From: Paracoccus yeei ATCC BAA-599
GTDB lineage: Bacteria > Pseudomonadota > Alphaproteobacteria > Rhodobacterales > Rhodobacteraceae
Direction: 5' to 3'
Assembly (NCBI RefSeq): GCF_000622145.1
Contig: NZ_KK211402.1
Location: forward strand, 23,059 to 87,058
DNA: 64,000 nucleotides
Under the pieces are notes generated by a model. It had not been told where the DNA came from, ran no database searches, and saw only the letters and a list, made by a program, of their open reading frames with translations. A program made the translations under genes and the position numbers. Shown piece after piece: positions 33,169 through 41,645 of the stretch (position 1 is the first letter of the stretch; the number at the start of each line of letters is the position of its first letter).

Positions 33169-33408
33169 CTATTCATCGCTGATGACGTCCTCTCCCTGAT
33201 AAGGAATTCTAATCAGCCGTGAATCTCGGATGATGCTTGTGACGAGCCAGACATATGACCGCTCGGCGGTATCGAAGCCGAGAATGCTGAAGGCTCCGCC
33301 GAAGGGGCATGCTGGGAAGTCTGGAAAGCCCTGCCGCACAACGTAACGCTCGGGATCGCGGTCAAACTCGCTCTTGTAGACTTTGCGCAGTCCGTGCTTG
33401 CTCGGCAC
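33169..33408 (-). CDS. Hypothetical protein, 79 aa
   Basis: A GTG at 33408 gives a 79-residue product, PSKHGLRKVYKSEFDRDPERYVVRQGFPDFPACPF and a C-terminal beta-rich part with RLIRIPYQGEDVIS. I do not recognise a family. It overlaps the 3' part of the next upstream frame, which has lost its natural stop, so its exact start is uncertain. Same orientation as the genes on both sides. Confidence 0.45.
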   Translation of the reverse strand: MPSKHGLRKVYKSEFDRDPERYVVRQGFPDFPACPFGGAFSILGFDTAERSYVWLVTSIIRDSRLIRIPYQGEDVISDE

Positions 33409-33740
33409 ATCCTGGTCACCTGCGGGACTGTTTCCCGATGCGCTACGAGGCGCTCAGAGAGGTCGCGGTGACACATTTCGTCGAATACGTCGAACGCGTC
33501 GATCAACAGGCCCTTGTGCCCTGTCGCTGGATCGGTGATCGCGTAGATGTTGGAGGCGTCTTCTGCGTCACTCCCGCTTTCGAGGCGTAACGCCGCGTCG
33601 ATGCGAAGGGCGCAAGGGTCCAGTGTTGATCCGAGATCGAGATCGACGAGATTGCCGTCTTTGACGCGGTACTCGCGGTTGTAGCCCTTGGCGACGAAGG
33701 ACTGCACTGTTTCTAGAACGTCGGTCACTTGGGATGTCAC
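33213..33740 (-). CDS. Phosphoribosylpyrophosphate-synthetase-like hypothetical protein, probably frameshifted at its end
   Basis: From a GTG at 33740 the first ~105 residues fit the small conserved proteins often labelled phosphoribosylpyrophosphate synthetase (about 100 aa, no catalytic domain). Matching parts are VLETVQSFVAKGYNREYRVKDGNLVDLDLG, an ALRIDAALRLES middle and IYAITDPATGHKGLLIDAFDVFDEM. The frame then continues about 65 residues further through the next gene in a non-protein-like sequence rich in Ser and Pro. The natural C-terminus is probably near 33410-33425, and a small indel may have removed the stop. No enzymatic activity is implied by the family name. Confidence 0.55.
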   Translation of the reverse strand: MTSQVTDVLETVQSFVAKGYNREYRVKDGNLVDLDLGSTLDPCALRIDAALRLESGSDAEDASNIYAITDPATGHKGLLIDAFDVFDEMCHRDLSERLVAHRETVPQVTRMCRASTDCAKSTRASLTAIPSVTLCGRAFQTSQHAPSAEPSAFSASIPPSGHMSGSSQASSEIHG

Positions 33741-33834
33741 GGCTGCACCTATGCTTGGTGTCGTATTGAGCCCGCCCCGGCGTCGGGCGCGCTGTGACCG
33801 GTCGGATGACGGCGAGTTTTGCGAGACGCGGTAT

Positions 33835-34803
33835 TCACAGCCACTTGGCCATCTTGAAGCGCACAAACAGGAAAAGGCAGGATATCGCCATCACCCCGAG
33901 TACGACGAAGTATCCGTAGGCCGTGTCCAGTTCCGGCATATGCTTGAAGTTCATGCCGTATATTCCAGCGATCGCCGTCGGGACTGCGAGTATTGCCGCC
34001 CAAGCGGCAAGCTGACGGGTGATCACCCCGATCCTTTGTGCTTCCAAAAGGCTGCTGGCCTCAAAGACTGTAGACAGGACCTGAAGGAGGCCGTCGACCA
34101 TTGACTGCACCCGATCGACGTGATCCGCGACATCGTTAAAGTACGGCCTCACTTCGGCGCTGATGCAGGGGAAATGCCCGCGGACGAGTTTTCTGACCAG
34201 TTCGGCCATAGCGCCGAGCGTGCGTTGGAAGCGCGTGAGTTCGGCCCTCAGCCCGAAGATGCGGGCGACTTCTGCCCGTCCGAGAAAATCGTCTAACGAC
34301 CGTTTCTCCATCGCGAGGACGTCATCCTCGATCATTTCGAAGATGGGCAGATACTGGTCGACGATACGGTGCAAGATCGCGTGCAGCACGTAGTCGACAC
34401 CCTTTCCGAAGAGCGCCGGCGAAGCCTCGAGTTGCTCCCGAAGTTTGCCTAGCGCTCCGGCGTTGCCGTGCCGCACGCTGATGAGATGATTGTGACCGGT
34501 GAAGATCGCCATCTTGCCGTAGCTGATCCGGTCGCCGACCAGTTCGGCAGTCTGCGCGACGATGTATAGCTCGCCGTTGTAGACGTCGAGCCTGGGCGGG
34601 CACAGCGGGTGCATCGCGTTATCGATTGCCAACGGATGGAGGTGATACGTCGCCTGAAGCGCGTGAAGTTCGTCGGCGGTGGGATCCAGAAGAGCGATCC
34701 AGCAGAAACCCGAGCGACCCTTGTCGAGTTGGACGCGCTCGTCGATCGCGATTTCCCGGATTCGCTTGCCTTCGTTGTAATAGTAGGCGGCGATGACGCT
34801 CAT
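33835..34803 (-). CDS. CorA-like divalent metal ion transporter
   Basis: The 322-residue protein is a CorA-family channel. It has a cytoplasmic alpha/beta domain (WIALLDPTADELHALQATYHLHP and LYIVAQTAEL) and a long stalk helix (VADHVDRVQSMVDGLLQVLSTVFEAS). Two C-terminal membrane helices follow, with the signature YGMNF in the loop between them and a basic end. It should import Mg2+ or transport a related cation as a pentamer. Its ATG overlaps the stop of the glutathione transferase gene, so the two are coupled. Confidence 0.87.
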   Translation of the reverse strand: MSVIAAYYYNEGKRIREIAIDERVQLDKGRSGFCWIALLDPTADELHALQATYHLHPLAIDNAMHPLCPPRLDVYNGELYIVAQTAELVGDRISYGKMAIFTGHNHLISVRHGNAGALGKLREQLEASPALFGKGVDYVLHAILHRIVDQYLPIFEMIEDDVLAMEKRSLDDFLGRAEVARIFGLRAELTRFQRTLGAMAELVRKLVRGHFPCISAEVRPYFNDVADHVDRVQSMVDGLLQVLSTVFEASSLLEAQRIGVITRQLAAWAAILAVPTAIAGIYGMNFKHMPELDTAYGYFVVLGVMAISCLFLFVRFKMAKWL

Positions 34804-35504
34804 GCCGACCTCGCAGGGATTTGCAGGCCACGCTGCACTGCCGGTCGAGCCAAGCCACGGCCGAGCCATTTCTGGATGTTCGAATAGTCGCTGAGGCTAA
34901 GGATGTCGCCAGCAGCGTAGAGTTCAACCAGCGCATTCACCCAGCCGAGCGTCGCGATGTCCGCAATCGAATAGTCGTCGACGAGCCAATCACGGCCTTC
35001 CAGTTGGCGATCCAGGATGCCGAGGAGACGCTTGGATTCATCGACAAAGCGCTGCCGAGGCCGTTTGTCCTCATAGTCCTTACCGCCCCACCGCAGGAAA
35101 AAGCCAAGCTGACCGAAGATCGGCCCGATGGCCGACACCTGGAAGAATACCCAGGCCAAGGTTTCGTAACGTTGGGCGGGTGAACTCGGAATGAACTGGC
35201 CCGTCTTGTCGGCCAGGTAGATAAGGATCGCACCGGATTCCCAAACGGCAATGGGGTTGCCGTCCGGGCCCGCCGGATCGATGATCGCCGGTATGCGGCC
35301 GTTCGGGTTTAACGAGACGAACGCTGGGTCCTTCGACTCGTTGTTCGAGATGTCGATCAGGTGGGGCTCGTACGCTAGGCCAGTCTCCTCCAGCATGATC
35401 GAGGCTTTGACGCCATTGGGCGTTGGCGCGGCGTACAATTGCAGGCGGTCGGTATGAGAGGCCGGCCAGCGCTGCGTGACCGGAAATGATGAGAGGTCTG
35501 GCAT
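34800..35504 (-). CDS. Glutathione S-transferase family protein (YfcG/nu-like)
   Basis: The 234-residue protein has an N-terminal thioredoxin-fold domain (LQLYAAPTPNGVKASIMLEETG, then FVSLNPNGRIPAIID and ESGAILIYLADKTG) and a helical C-terminal domain (WLVDDYSIADIATLGWVNAL). This matches the bacterial YfcG-type transferases that use disulfide or glutathione chemistry. It is coupled to the CorA-like gene downstream. A role in oxidative stress would fit the methionine sulfoxide reductases next door. Confidence 0.87.
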   Translation of the reverse strand: MPDLSSFPVTQRWPASHTDRLQLYAAPTPNGVKASIMLEETGLAYEPHLIDISNNESKDPAFVSLNPNGRIPAIIDPAGPDGNPIAVWESGAILIYLADKTGQFIPSSPAQRYETLAWVFFQVSAIGPIFGQLGFFLRWGGKDYEDKRPRQRFVDESKRLLGILDRQLEGRDWLVDDYSIADIATLGWVNALVELYAAGDILSLSDYSNIQKWLGRGLARPAVQRGLQIPARSA

Positions 35505-35643
35505 AATTCTGCGATCCTGTTGCTACGACGGCGGCTGACTCAAATGACCACCTCATCAATGCGGGGTCCGATGACCGCGTCGTTTGACGACACGGTCAAG
35601 AAGAGTGCGAACCCGAGCGGCGCAGCGGCAACGTCAGTGAAGA

Positions 35644-36183
35644 CTATTCCGCTGCGGTGTCGGCCGCAGGCTGCACATCGCCAGCCTTTTGGCGCTGTGG
35701 AAGCACCCAGCCGGGACGGGGGAAGTGACAGGTATAGCCGCCGGGCCGCTTCTCCAGATAGTCTTGATGTTCCGGTTCGGCCTCCCAGAAATCGCCGACC
35801 GGCTCGACCTCGGTGACGACCTTGCCATCCCACAGCCCGGAGGCATCCACGTCGGCGATCGTGTCCTCTGCGACGCGCTTCTGCTCCTCGTCGACGTAAT
35901 AGATACCCGACCGGTAGGAGAGCCCACGATCATTGCCCTGGCGGTCCTTCGTCGTAGGATCGTGGATCTGGAAAAAATACTCCAGGATGTTCCGGTAGCT
36001 CGTCACTGCCGGGTCGAAGACGATCTCAATCCCCTCGGCATGCGTGCCGTGATTGCGATAAGTGGCGTCCGGAACATCCCCGCCGGTGTAGCCGACACGG
36101 GTAGAGACGATGCCGGGTCGCTTGCGGATCAGATCCTGCATGCCCCAGAAACATCCGCCTGCGAGAATTGCGCGCTGGTGCAT
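35644..36183 (-). CDS. msrA: Peptide methionine (S)-S-oxide reductase
   Basis: The 179-residue protein starts with the catalytic motif GGCFWG (cysteine 11) and contains [14 protein letters not shown] and [16 protein letters not shown], all typical of MsrA. It reduces the S-epimer of methionine sulfoxide in proteins. The C-terminus after [12 protein letters not shown] is short and lacks an obvious recycling cysteine pair. It lies one base downstream of msrB, so the two repair enzymes form an operon. Confidence 0.93.
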   Translation of the reverse strand: MHQRAILAGGCFWGMQDLIRKRPGIVSTRVGYTGGDVPDATYRNHGTHAEGIEIVFDPAVTSYRNILEYFFQIHDPTTKDRQGNDRGLSYRSGIYYVDEEQKRVAEDTIADVDASGLWDGKVVTEVEPVGDFWEAEPEHQDYLEKRPGGYTCHFPRPGWVLPQRQKAGDVQPAADTAAE

Positions 36184-36184
36184 G

Positions 36185-36628
36185 TTAGGCCTCCTCTACC
36201 TGGTTGAGATATTCGCCGTATCCCTCGGCCTCCATCTCATCGCGAGGAATGAAGCGAAGGGACGCTGAGTTGATGCAGTAGCGCAGACCGCCGCGGTCGG
36301 GAGGACCGTCGGGAAACACGTGGCCGAGATGGCTGTCGGCGTGCACCGACCTGACCTCCGTCCGGACCATGCCGTGCGCGCTGTCCCTAACCTCGTTCAC
36401 GTTTGCTAGCACGATCGGTTTGGTGAAGCTCGGCCAGCCAGAACCCGAATCGAATTTGTCCGTCGAAGCGAACAGTGGCTCTCCCGACACAATGTCGACG
36501 TAGATGCCCGGCTCCTTGTTGTCGTTATACTCGCCCGTGAAGGGCCTTTCGGTGCCCGACTCCTGGGTAATCCGGCGTTGTTCGGGGGTCAGGCGGTGGA
36601 CTGCTGTCTGTGACTTTTCAAACTTCAT
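36185..36628 (-). CDS. msrB: Peptide methionine (R)-S-oxide reductase
   Basis: The 147-residue protein shows the MsrB core [43 protein letters not shown] and the catalytic [13 protein letters not shown] (C118). The two CxxC zinc motifs of many MsrB proteins are absent, so it is the zinc-free type. It reduces the R-epimer of methionine sulfoxide. I use the ATG at 36628. An ATG at 36640 is possible but would add only four residues. The upstream region is cut off by an IS element about 100 bp away. Confidence 0.92.
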   Translation of the reverse strand: MKFEKSQTAVHRLTPEQRRITQESGTERPFTGEYNDNKEPGIYVDIVSGEPLFASTDKFDSGSGWPSFTKPIVLANVNEVRDSAHGMVRTEVRSVHADSHLGHVFPDGPPDRGGLRYCINSASLRFIPRDEMEAEGYGEYLNQVEEA

Positions 36629-36740
36629 GATAGTCTCCAATAATTATATAGAGGGCCATGCAAACTACCGGTTAATTTGTCGGTCATTGCTTCAACTATC
36701 GCAGTGCGGCTTAGATTTATCCAATACACTGTGCGTCCTG

Positions 36741-38404
36741 CATTCCCCAAGTGGCGTGTCGTTTGAGGTGAAGATCGCCTGTATCCGAGCGCTAGACAAG
36801 GATTTTCTGCCGCAAGCGGCACCTGCGGTCGCGCAGACTGCTGGATCTGGACGGATCAGACCGCGAAGCCGCTGTTTCCTTGCCCAGGGGCGGCGTTTTT
36901 CAGCGCAGCGGACAGATCTGTCCAGCCGCTTTCGTTCAGTTTGAGCGTGGATCGCGATCATGCGCATAGCGGTGGCGCTCGCAATCGGCGGATAGCGGCG
37001 AGGATGGCGCGTACCATCGTGCCGGTGACAGCGACCTCGGCCAGCTGGAAGGTGATGGTGCGGGCGTGACGGACCACACGTGCCCCGATCTTGATCAGCT
37101 TCAGTTGCAGGCTGGTCAACGACCAGTCGGCCATGGCCTCGGGCAGCTCGATGCAGCGCAAGAAGGTGGCCAGGTTGTACGCCAGGGCGTGCAGTTGCAG
37201 CCGCACCTCATTGTCGCGGAACTTCCGGCACGACAGCCGCGTCCAGCGAAAGGCGTATTTGCCCTCTTTGATGTGCTGCTCGGCGGTGCCGCGCTGGTTG
37301 TAGAACCGCACCACCCAGTCCGGCTCCATCGGCAGGTTGGTGACGATGAAGCCGACACGCGGGAACAGTTCGCCCGGATGCCATTCGATCTTGGCGATCA
37401 CCCGGCGTTCCTTGTCCCAGGACGCCGCCTGATACTCGAATTCCTCGAAGAACCGCTTGACCTTGGTCAGTGACGGCCGCCCGACAGGGCGCGTTAGCCG
37501 ATGCGCGATCTTGTCCTTGAGGACCGCGTTTGCGGGCAGCCGGATGGCGTAGAAGAACCGCGCTTCTTCCAATCGCTCATAGATCGCCGGGATCGCGTAG
37601 GCAGCATCGGCCCGGAAGAACCTGCCACCAAGGTCGCGCTCCGCGTAGCGCGCAATGACGGGGTCGAGAACATCACGCCAGCCATCGGCGCTGTGGACGT
37701 TGCCATGGCGCAGGGCGCAGCGTTCCAGCATCCCGAACTGGTTGAACAGAAAGTTGGGGTGATAGCAGCTACAGTCGAAATGGCCATTCCAGGCAGACCC
37801 TTCCTGGTCGCCATGGGTCGGGCTGACCGAGCTGTCCATGTCCAGAACGATGTACTTCAGCCCGTTACGGTCATGGAACCGGTCGATCCATTGCCCGTTC
37901 AGGTCGGCCAGCGCGGCACGGTTCCCGGCCAGAGCCAGCGTCTCGGTCTCGAACCGTCCCATCTGCGATGCCGAGGCCGCTTGTGCATCGACCGCTCTGC
38001 CGCCGACAACTTGGCGCATGACCGGATCGCAGGCGAGACGGTTGGCGTCGTTGACATCCTCGTATCCGGCCAGCCGCCCAAAGACTGATTGCCGGAACAG
38101 GCCGTCGAGCCGATGGACCGTGTTCTTGCCAGAGCGAGTATCGCGCAGCGCCGCTGACGCCAAATCGGACAACCCGAGCGCGTCATCAAGCTCGCGCATC
38201 ACCAGAAGGCCGCCGTCGGAACTGAGCTGCGTGCCGCGAAATTCCAGCCGCACGCGAGGGTCGAAATCCACCCGATCTGCCCGTTGCAAGCCCGCACCCT
38301 CTGGGTGATCCATGAAACGCGCCCCTCGCAGCCTTCAACACCATGTTTTATATAGGAAATATAATGGTCAGGACAGCGAAATCAGCGCCTTACTTGGGAA
38401 ATGT
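36741..38404 (-). mobile_element. IS1380-family insertion sequence
   Basis: The element carries one complete transposase gene. Candidate imperfect terminal inverted repeats are CATTCCCCAAGT at 36741-36752 and its counterpart ACTTGGGAAATG at 38393-38404, giving about 1.66 kb. No clear 4-bp target duplication could be seen, so the ends may be off by a few bases. It separates the msrAB genes from the phage methyltransferase genes and may have mediated insertion of the cellular gene block. Confidence 0.65.
36958..38313 (-). CDS. IS1380-family transposase
   Basis: The 451-residue protein has the layout of IS1380-type DDE transposases: FRGTQLSSDGGLLVMRELDDALGL at the N-terminus, then KYIVLDMDSSVSPTHGDQEGS with a catalytic aspartate, HPNFLFNQFGML, RADAAYAIPAIYERL with the second aspartate, and YNQRGTAEQHIKEGK with the glutamate. 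All look intact and full length, so the element may still be active. GC content matches the host. Confidence 0.9.
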   Translation of the reverse strand: MDHPEGAGLQRADRVDFDPRVRLEFRGTQLSSDGGLLVMRELDDALGLSDLASAALRDTRSGKNTVHRLDGLFRQSVFGRLAGYEDVNDANRLACDPVMRQVVGGRAVDAQAASASQMGRFETETLALAGNRAALADLNGQWIDRFHDRNGLKYIVLDMDSSVSPTHGDQEGSAWNGHFDCSCYHPNFLFNQFGMLERCALRHGNVHSADGWRDVLDPVIARYAERDLGGRFFRADAAYAIPAIYERLEEARFFYAIRLPANAVLKDKIAHRLTRPVGRPSLTKVKRFFEEFEYQAASWDKERRVIAKIEWHPGELFPRVGFIVTNLPMEPDWVVRFYNQRGTAEQHIKEGKYAFRWTRLSCRKFRDNEVRLQLHALAYNLATFLRCIELPEAMADWSLTSLQLKLIKIGARVVRHARTITFQLAEVAVTGTMVRAILAAIRRLRAPPLCA

Positions 38405-38432
38405 GGGTTTAGATGAAATGGCTCATCATCAG

Positions 38433-39767
38433 TCAATCATATTGTGCAACAGTGGCAGTCCTGCCCGTCGCCATCTCCCACCGGCGCACGGCGACGTCGC
38501 AATAGGCCGGGTCCAGTTCCACCGCGCGGCAGCGCCGCCCGGTGCGTTCCGCAGCGATCAGCTGGGTGCCGGAGCCGCAGAAGGGTTCGAACACCAAGTC
38601 GTCGGGATTGCTGAATGCCTCCAGCACCGCCTCGGCCAGCGCGACGGGGAACACGGCCGGGTGCGATCCGGCCGCGCCCAAGCCCCCTTTGTGGCGCATG
38701 ATACGGAACACAGAGTCCGGAATGCGGTGGCTCTGGATCGCGTTGCCGGTGCCGGTCTTGGCGGGGACGGTGCCGTCGGCCCCGCGTAGACCACCGCCGC
38801 CGAGAGTTTCGCCCGCGTGCTTGGACGGGACGGTCTTGTGCGGTTTGCGTGGGCTTCGGTTGAAGTGGAATATGAACTCGTGCGACGGGGCCAGGCGGCC
38901 GTTCCAGTCGCCCGGCAATCCCGGCCCCTGATCCCAGACATACCAACCAAAGCGCCGCCAGCCAGAGTTGCGCATCCATTCCACCCATCCTTCCCAATAG
39001 GGCTGCCATTCACTGTCGCGATGCACGAGGCCGAGATTGACCAGCAGCTGGGCATCGGTCGTGACCGGCGCTGCGCTGAAAACGCCCTGCATCAGCGCAT
39101 CCCAATCCCCGACCTTTTCCTTGGCGGCGCCGTAGTCCCGCTGCTGCGCATAGGGCGGCGAGGTGAACATCAGCGTGGCCTGTTCGCCCTGCATCAGACT
39201 GGCGACGATGGCTGGATCGGTGGCATCGCCGCAGCACAGCCGATGCTTGCCAAGCGCCCAGATGTCGCCCGGCTTGGTGATGGGTTCGGCGGGCGGGGCA
39301 GGGATGGCATCGGCAGCGTCGTCGTCGATCAACGTCCTGTCGTCGTCGCCCGCGTGCAGCAGGGCGTCCAGTTCATCCTCGGGGATTCCGATCAGCCCAA
39401 GGTCGAAATCCTCAGCCAGCAGCGCCTGAAGTTCCTGCAGCAGCAGGGCCTCGTCCCAGCCGCCCAACTCGGTCAACTTGTTGTCGGCGATGCGATAGGC
39501 CCGGCGCTGCGCTTCGGTCAGATGGCCCAGCACGATGACCGGAACCTCAGTCAGCCCAAGATGCGCGGCGGCCAGGATGCGACCATGGCCAGCGATCAAC
39601 TCCCCGTCGGCGGCCACCAGCACCGGCACGGTCCAGCCGAACTCGGCCATGCTGGCGGCGATCTTCACGACCTGACCGGCGTCGTGGGTCTTGGCGTTTC
39701 GGGCGTAGGGTTTCAGCCGGGCGAGTGGCCAATGTTCAATCCGGCCCGGCAGCAGGGGCGCGTTCAT
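38433..39767 (-). CDS. ParB-like domain fused to DNA methyltransferase (copy 1)
   Basis: The 444-residue protein has a ParB/Srx-like N-terminal domain (LARLKPYARNAKTHD, FGWTVPVLV, ELIAGHGRILAA, YRIADNKLTELGGWD; residues 1-110). A linker and an amino-methyltransferase domain follow, with TSPPYAQQRD (motif IV) before FEPFCGSGTQLIAAE (motif I). The order IV-I fits beta-class adenine or N4-cytosine methyltransferases. Phages use such fusions to modify their genome against restriction. Its start overlaps the next paralogue's stop by 4 bp. Confidence 0.88.
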   Translation of the reverse strand: MNAPLLPGRIEHWPLARLKPYARNAKTHDAGQVVKIAASMAEFGWTVPVLVAADGELIAGHGRILAAAHLGLTEVPVIVLGHLTEAQRRAYRIADNKLTELGGWDEALLLQELQALLAEDFDLGLIGIPEDELDALLHAGDDDRTLIDDDAADAIPAPPAEPITKPGDIWALGKHRLCCGDATDPAIVASLMQGEQATLMFTSPPYAQQRDYGAAKEKVGDWDALMQGVFSAAPVTTDAQLLVNLGLVHRDSEWQPYWEGWVEWMRNSGWRRFGWYVWDQGPGLPGDWNGRLAPSHEFIFHFNRSPRKPHKTVPSKHAGETLGGGGLRGADGTVPAKTGTGNAIQSHRIPDSVFRIMRHKGGLGAAGSHPAVFPVALAEAVLEAFSNPDDLVFEPFCGSGTQLIAAERTGRRCRAVELDPAYCDVAVRRWEMATGRTATVAQYD

Positions 39768-41026
39768 GCGGCCATTCTCTTCGCCTTCAGGTCGGCGAAG
39801 CTATCGCCGGTTTCCACCAGCACGGCCTCCTGGCCGGTAAATGACTGCCAGCGCTCCACGGCCACGTCGACATAGGCCGGGTTCAGTTCCACGCCAAAGC
39901 AGACACGCCCCGTCGTCTCGGCCGCGATCAGCGTGGTGCCGGAACCCATGAAGGGCTCGTAGACCGCCTGACCCGGGCTGGAATTGTTCAGGATCGGCCG
40001 TCGCATGCATTCGACCGGTTTCTGCGTGCCGTGGACCGTGTCGGCGTCCTGATCCCGGTTGGCGATCTGCCACAGCGTCGTCTGCTTGCGGTCCCCGGCC
40101 CAATGGCCCTTGCCCTTGGCGCGGACGGCATACCAGCAGGGTTCGTGCTGCCAGTGATAATCGCCTCGGCTGAGGACCAGCCGGTCCTTGGCCCAGATGA
40201 TCTGCGAGCGGATGGCGAAGCCTGCAACCAAGAGGCTTTCAGCAACCGTCGCCGCGTGAAGCGCGCCGTGCCAGACATAGGCGACATCGCCCGGGAACAG
40301 TGCCCAAGCCTCGCGCCAATCGGCACGGTCGTCATTCAACACCTTGCCGGTGCGCTTGGTCTTGGCCGCTCCTGCCTGGTTGCGCCAGCTTGGGTCATAC
40401 TCCACGCCGTAGGGCGGGTCCGTCACCATCAGCAACGGCTTCACGTCGCCGAGCAGCCGCCCGACGACATCGGCGGAGGTGCTGTCGCCGCAGATCAGCC
40501 GGTGCGATCCAAGCTGCCAAAGGTCACCCGCCACCGAGACCGGGGTGACCGGTAACTCCGGAACGTCGTCCTCGCCCTCGACGGGGCCATCGCCGCCCAG
40601 CGCATCGGGATCCCGCAACAGCGCATCGAGATCATCCTCGCTGATGCCTAGCAGCGTAAGGTCGAAATCCTCGGCCAGCAGCCCTGCGATCTCGTCGCGC
40701 AGCATTGCCTCGTCCCATTCGCCCAACTCTGTCAATTTGTTGTCCGCGATCCGGTACGCCCGGCGCTCCGCTTCATCCAGATGGCCAAGCCGGATCACCG
40801 GCACGTCGGTCAGCCCCAGCATGGTCGCGGCCAGAACCCGGCCATGACCCGCAATAAGCTCGCCATCGTCGGCCACCAAGCAGGGCACGGTCCAGCCGAA
40901 CTTGGCCATGCTGGCGGCGATCTTGGCCACCTGGTCGTCACCGTGCATTTTGGCATTGCGGGCATAGGGGCGCAGCCGGTCGAGAGGCCAAGTTTCAATC
41001 TGGCTCGGCGCAAAGACAAGGTCCAT
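39764..41026 (-). CDS. ParB-like domain fused to DNA methyltransferase (copy 2)
   Basis: The 420-residue paralogue has the same N-terminal domain (LRPYARNAKMHGDDQVAKIAASMAKFGWTVPCLV, ELIAGHGRVLAA, YRIADNKLTELGEWD). Its methyltransferase domain differs, with DPPYGVEYDPSW as motif IV and YEPFMGSGTTLIAAE as motif I. DPPY rather than TSPPY suggests an N6-adenine enzyme with a different target from copy 1. I use the ATG at 41026; a longer open frame reaches 41122. A terminator-like hairpin lies about 100 bp upstream. Confidence 0.87.
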   Translation of the reverse strand: MDLVFAPSQIETWPLDRLRPYARNAKMHGDDQVAKIAASMAKFGWTVPCLVADDGELIAGHGRVLAATMLGLTDVPVIRLGHLDEAERRAYRIADNKLTELGEWDEAMLRDEIAGLLAEDFDLTLLGISEDDLDALLRDPDALGGDGPVEGEDDVPELPVTPVSVAGDLWQLGSHRLICGDSTSADVVGRLLGDVKPLLMVTDPPYGVEYDPSWRNQAGAAKTKRTGKVLNDDRADWREAWALFPGDVAYVWHGALHAATVAESLLVAGFAIRSQIIWAKDRLVLSRGDYHWQHEPCWYAVRAKGKGHWAGDRKQTTLWQIANRDQDADTVHGTQKPVECMRRPILNNSSPGQAVYEPFMGSGTTLIAAETTGRVCFGVELNPAYVDVAVERWQSFTGQEAVLVETGDSFADLKAKRMAA

Positions 41027-41120
41027 GGGTGGGGTTCGGATCCGGGGCAGGGCGGACAGACCAATGCAAGCCCCGGCAAACGCCGGTTGCTGTGTCAGGG
41101 TCCGCGATGGGGGGGAAAGC

Positions 41121-41152
41121 AAAAGCGCCCGCGAGGGGTTTCCTCCGGGCGC
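41121..41152 (-). terminator. Strong intrinsic terminator upstream of the methyltransferase pair
   Basis: On the minus strand an 11-bp stem with one bulge (GCGCCCG...GAGG pairing with CCTC...CGGGCGC, 41125-41152) is followed by TTTTGCTTT. It points to a transcript that once came from the right on the minus strand, where the plus-strand defence operon now lies. That is a hint that the island was inserted into a phage operon. Confidence 0.65.
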
Positions 41153-41245
41153 AACTCTTCGACAATCAAGGGGTACGTCAAGGGGGCTAGAAATGTCAAT
41201 ACATTTTGTGGCGTAGAATCAAGGTGTTCTGCCGATCTGGCCTGA

Positions 41246-41408
41246 GGGTGGCTTCCGACGGTGGCTTTTCTGGCCAAAAGAACCCACCAAGTGGATTCCC
41301 TGGCTTCCAAAAGGAATCCATTCTGGCCACCGATGCTGTCGGGTAAGGTTCTGAAATTGAGTCACAATTTCCCGCAGGGCCGCCGGGGTGGCTTCCAAGT
41401 GGATTCCC
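41246..41408. repeat. Cluster of direct repeats before the defence operon
   Basis: Two sequences occur twice: CCAAGTGGATTCCC at 41287-41300 and 41395-41408, and GGGTGGCTTCC at 41246-41256 and 41386-41396. A related inverted GGAATCCA lies between. No convincing gene is present between 41153 and 41645, and a 61-codon plus-strand frame here looks fortuitous. The repeats could be protein-binding sites regulating the operon starting at 41646, or the edge of the inserted island. Confidence 0.55.
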
Positions 41409-41645
41409 CGGTGAAAAAGCCAGTCACTAGAAAAGTGGCGCGCTAAGCCCCCCCGTATACGGATCGGGCCAGGGAGGAACCATGCCGGGGGGGTGGGGTC
41501 CAAAGTATCTCTGGTGACGATTGTGTCCGCATCGATGGTCTTGGTCCTAACGCTTTGTGTTGACCCGATATCTTCTGCACTTAGTAGTGGAGTTGGGATT
41601 CGGCGCAGCACGCGCGCCAACAGGACTGTGGTGGAGTAGAAACGC

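Noticed and set aside
36643..36648. TATAAT upstream of msrB as its -10 promoter element
   Set aside because: It lies only 14 bases from the ATG, so the leader would not contain the ribosome-binding site, and no -35 element at proper spacing was seen.
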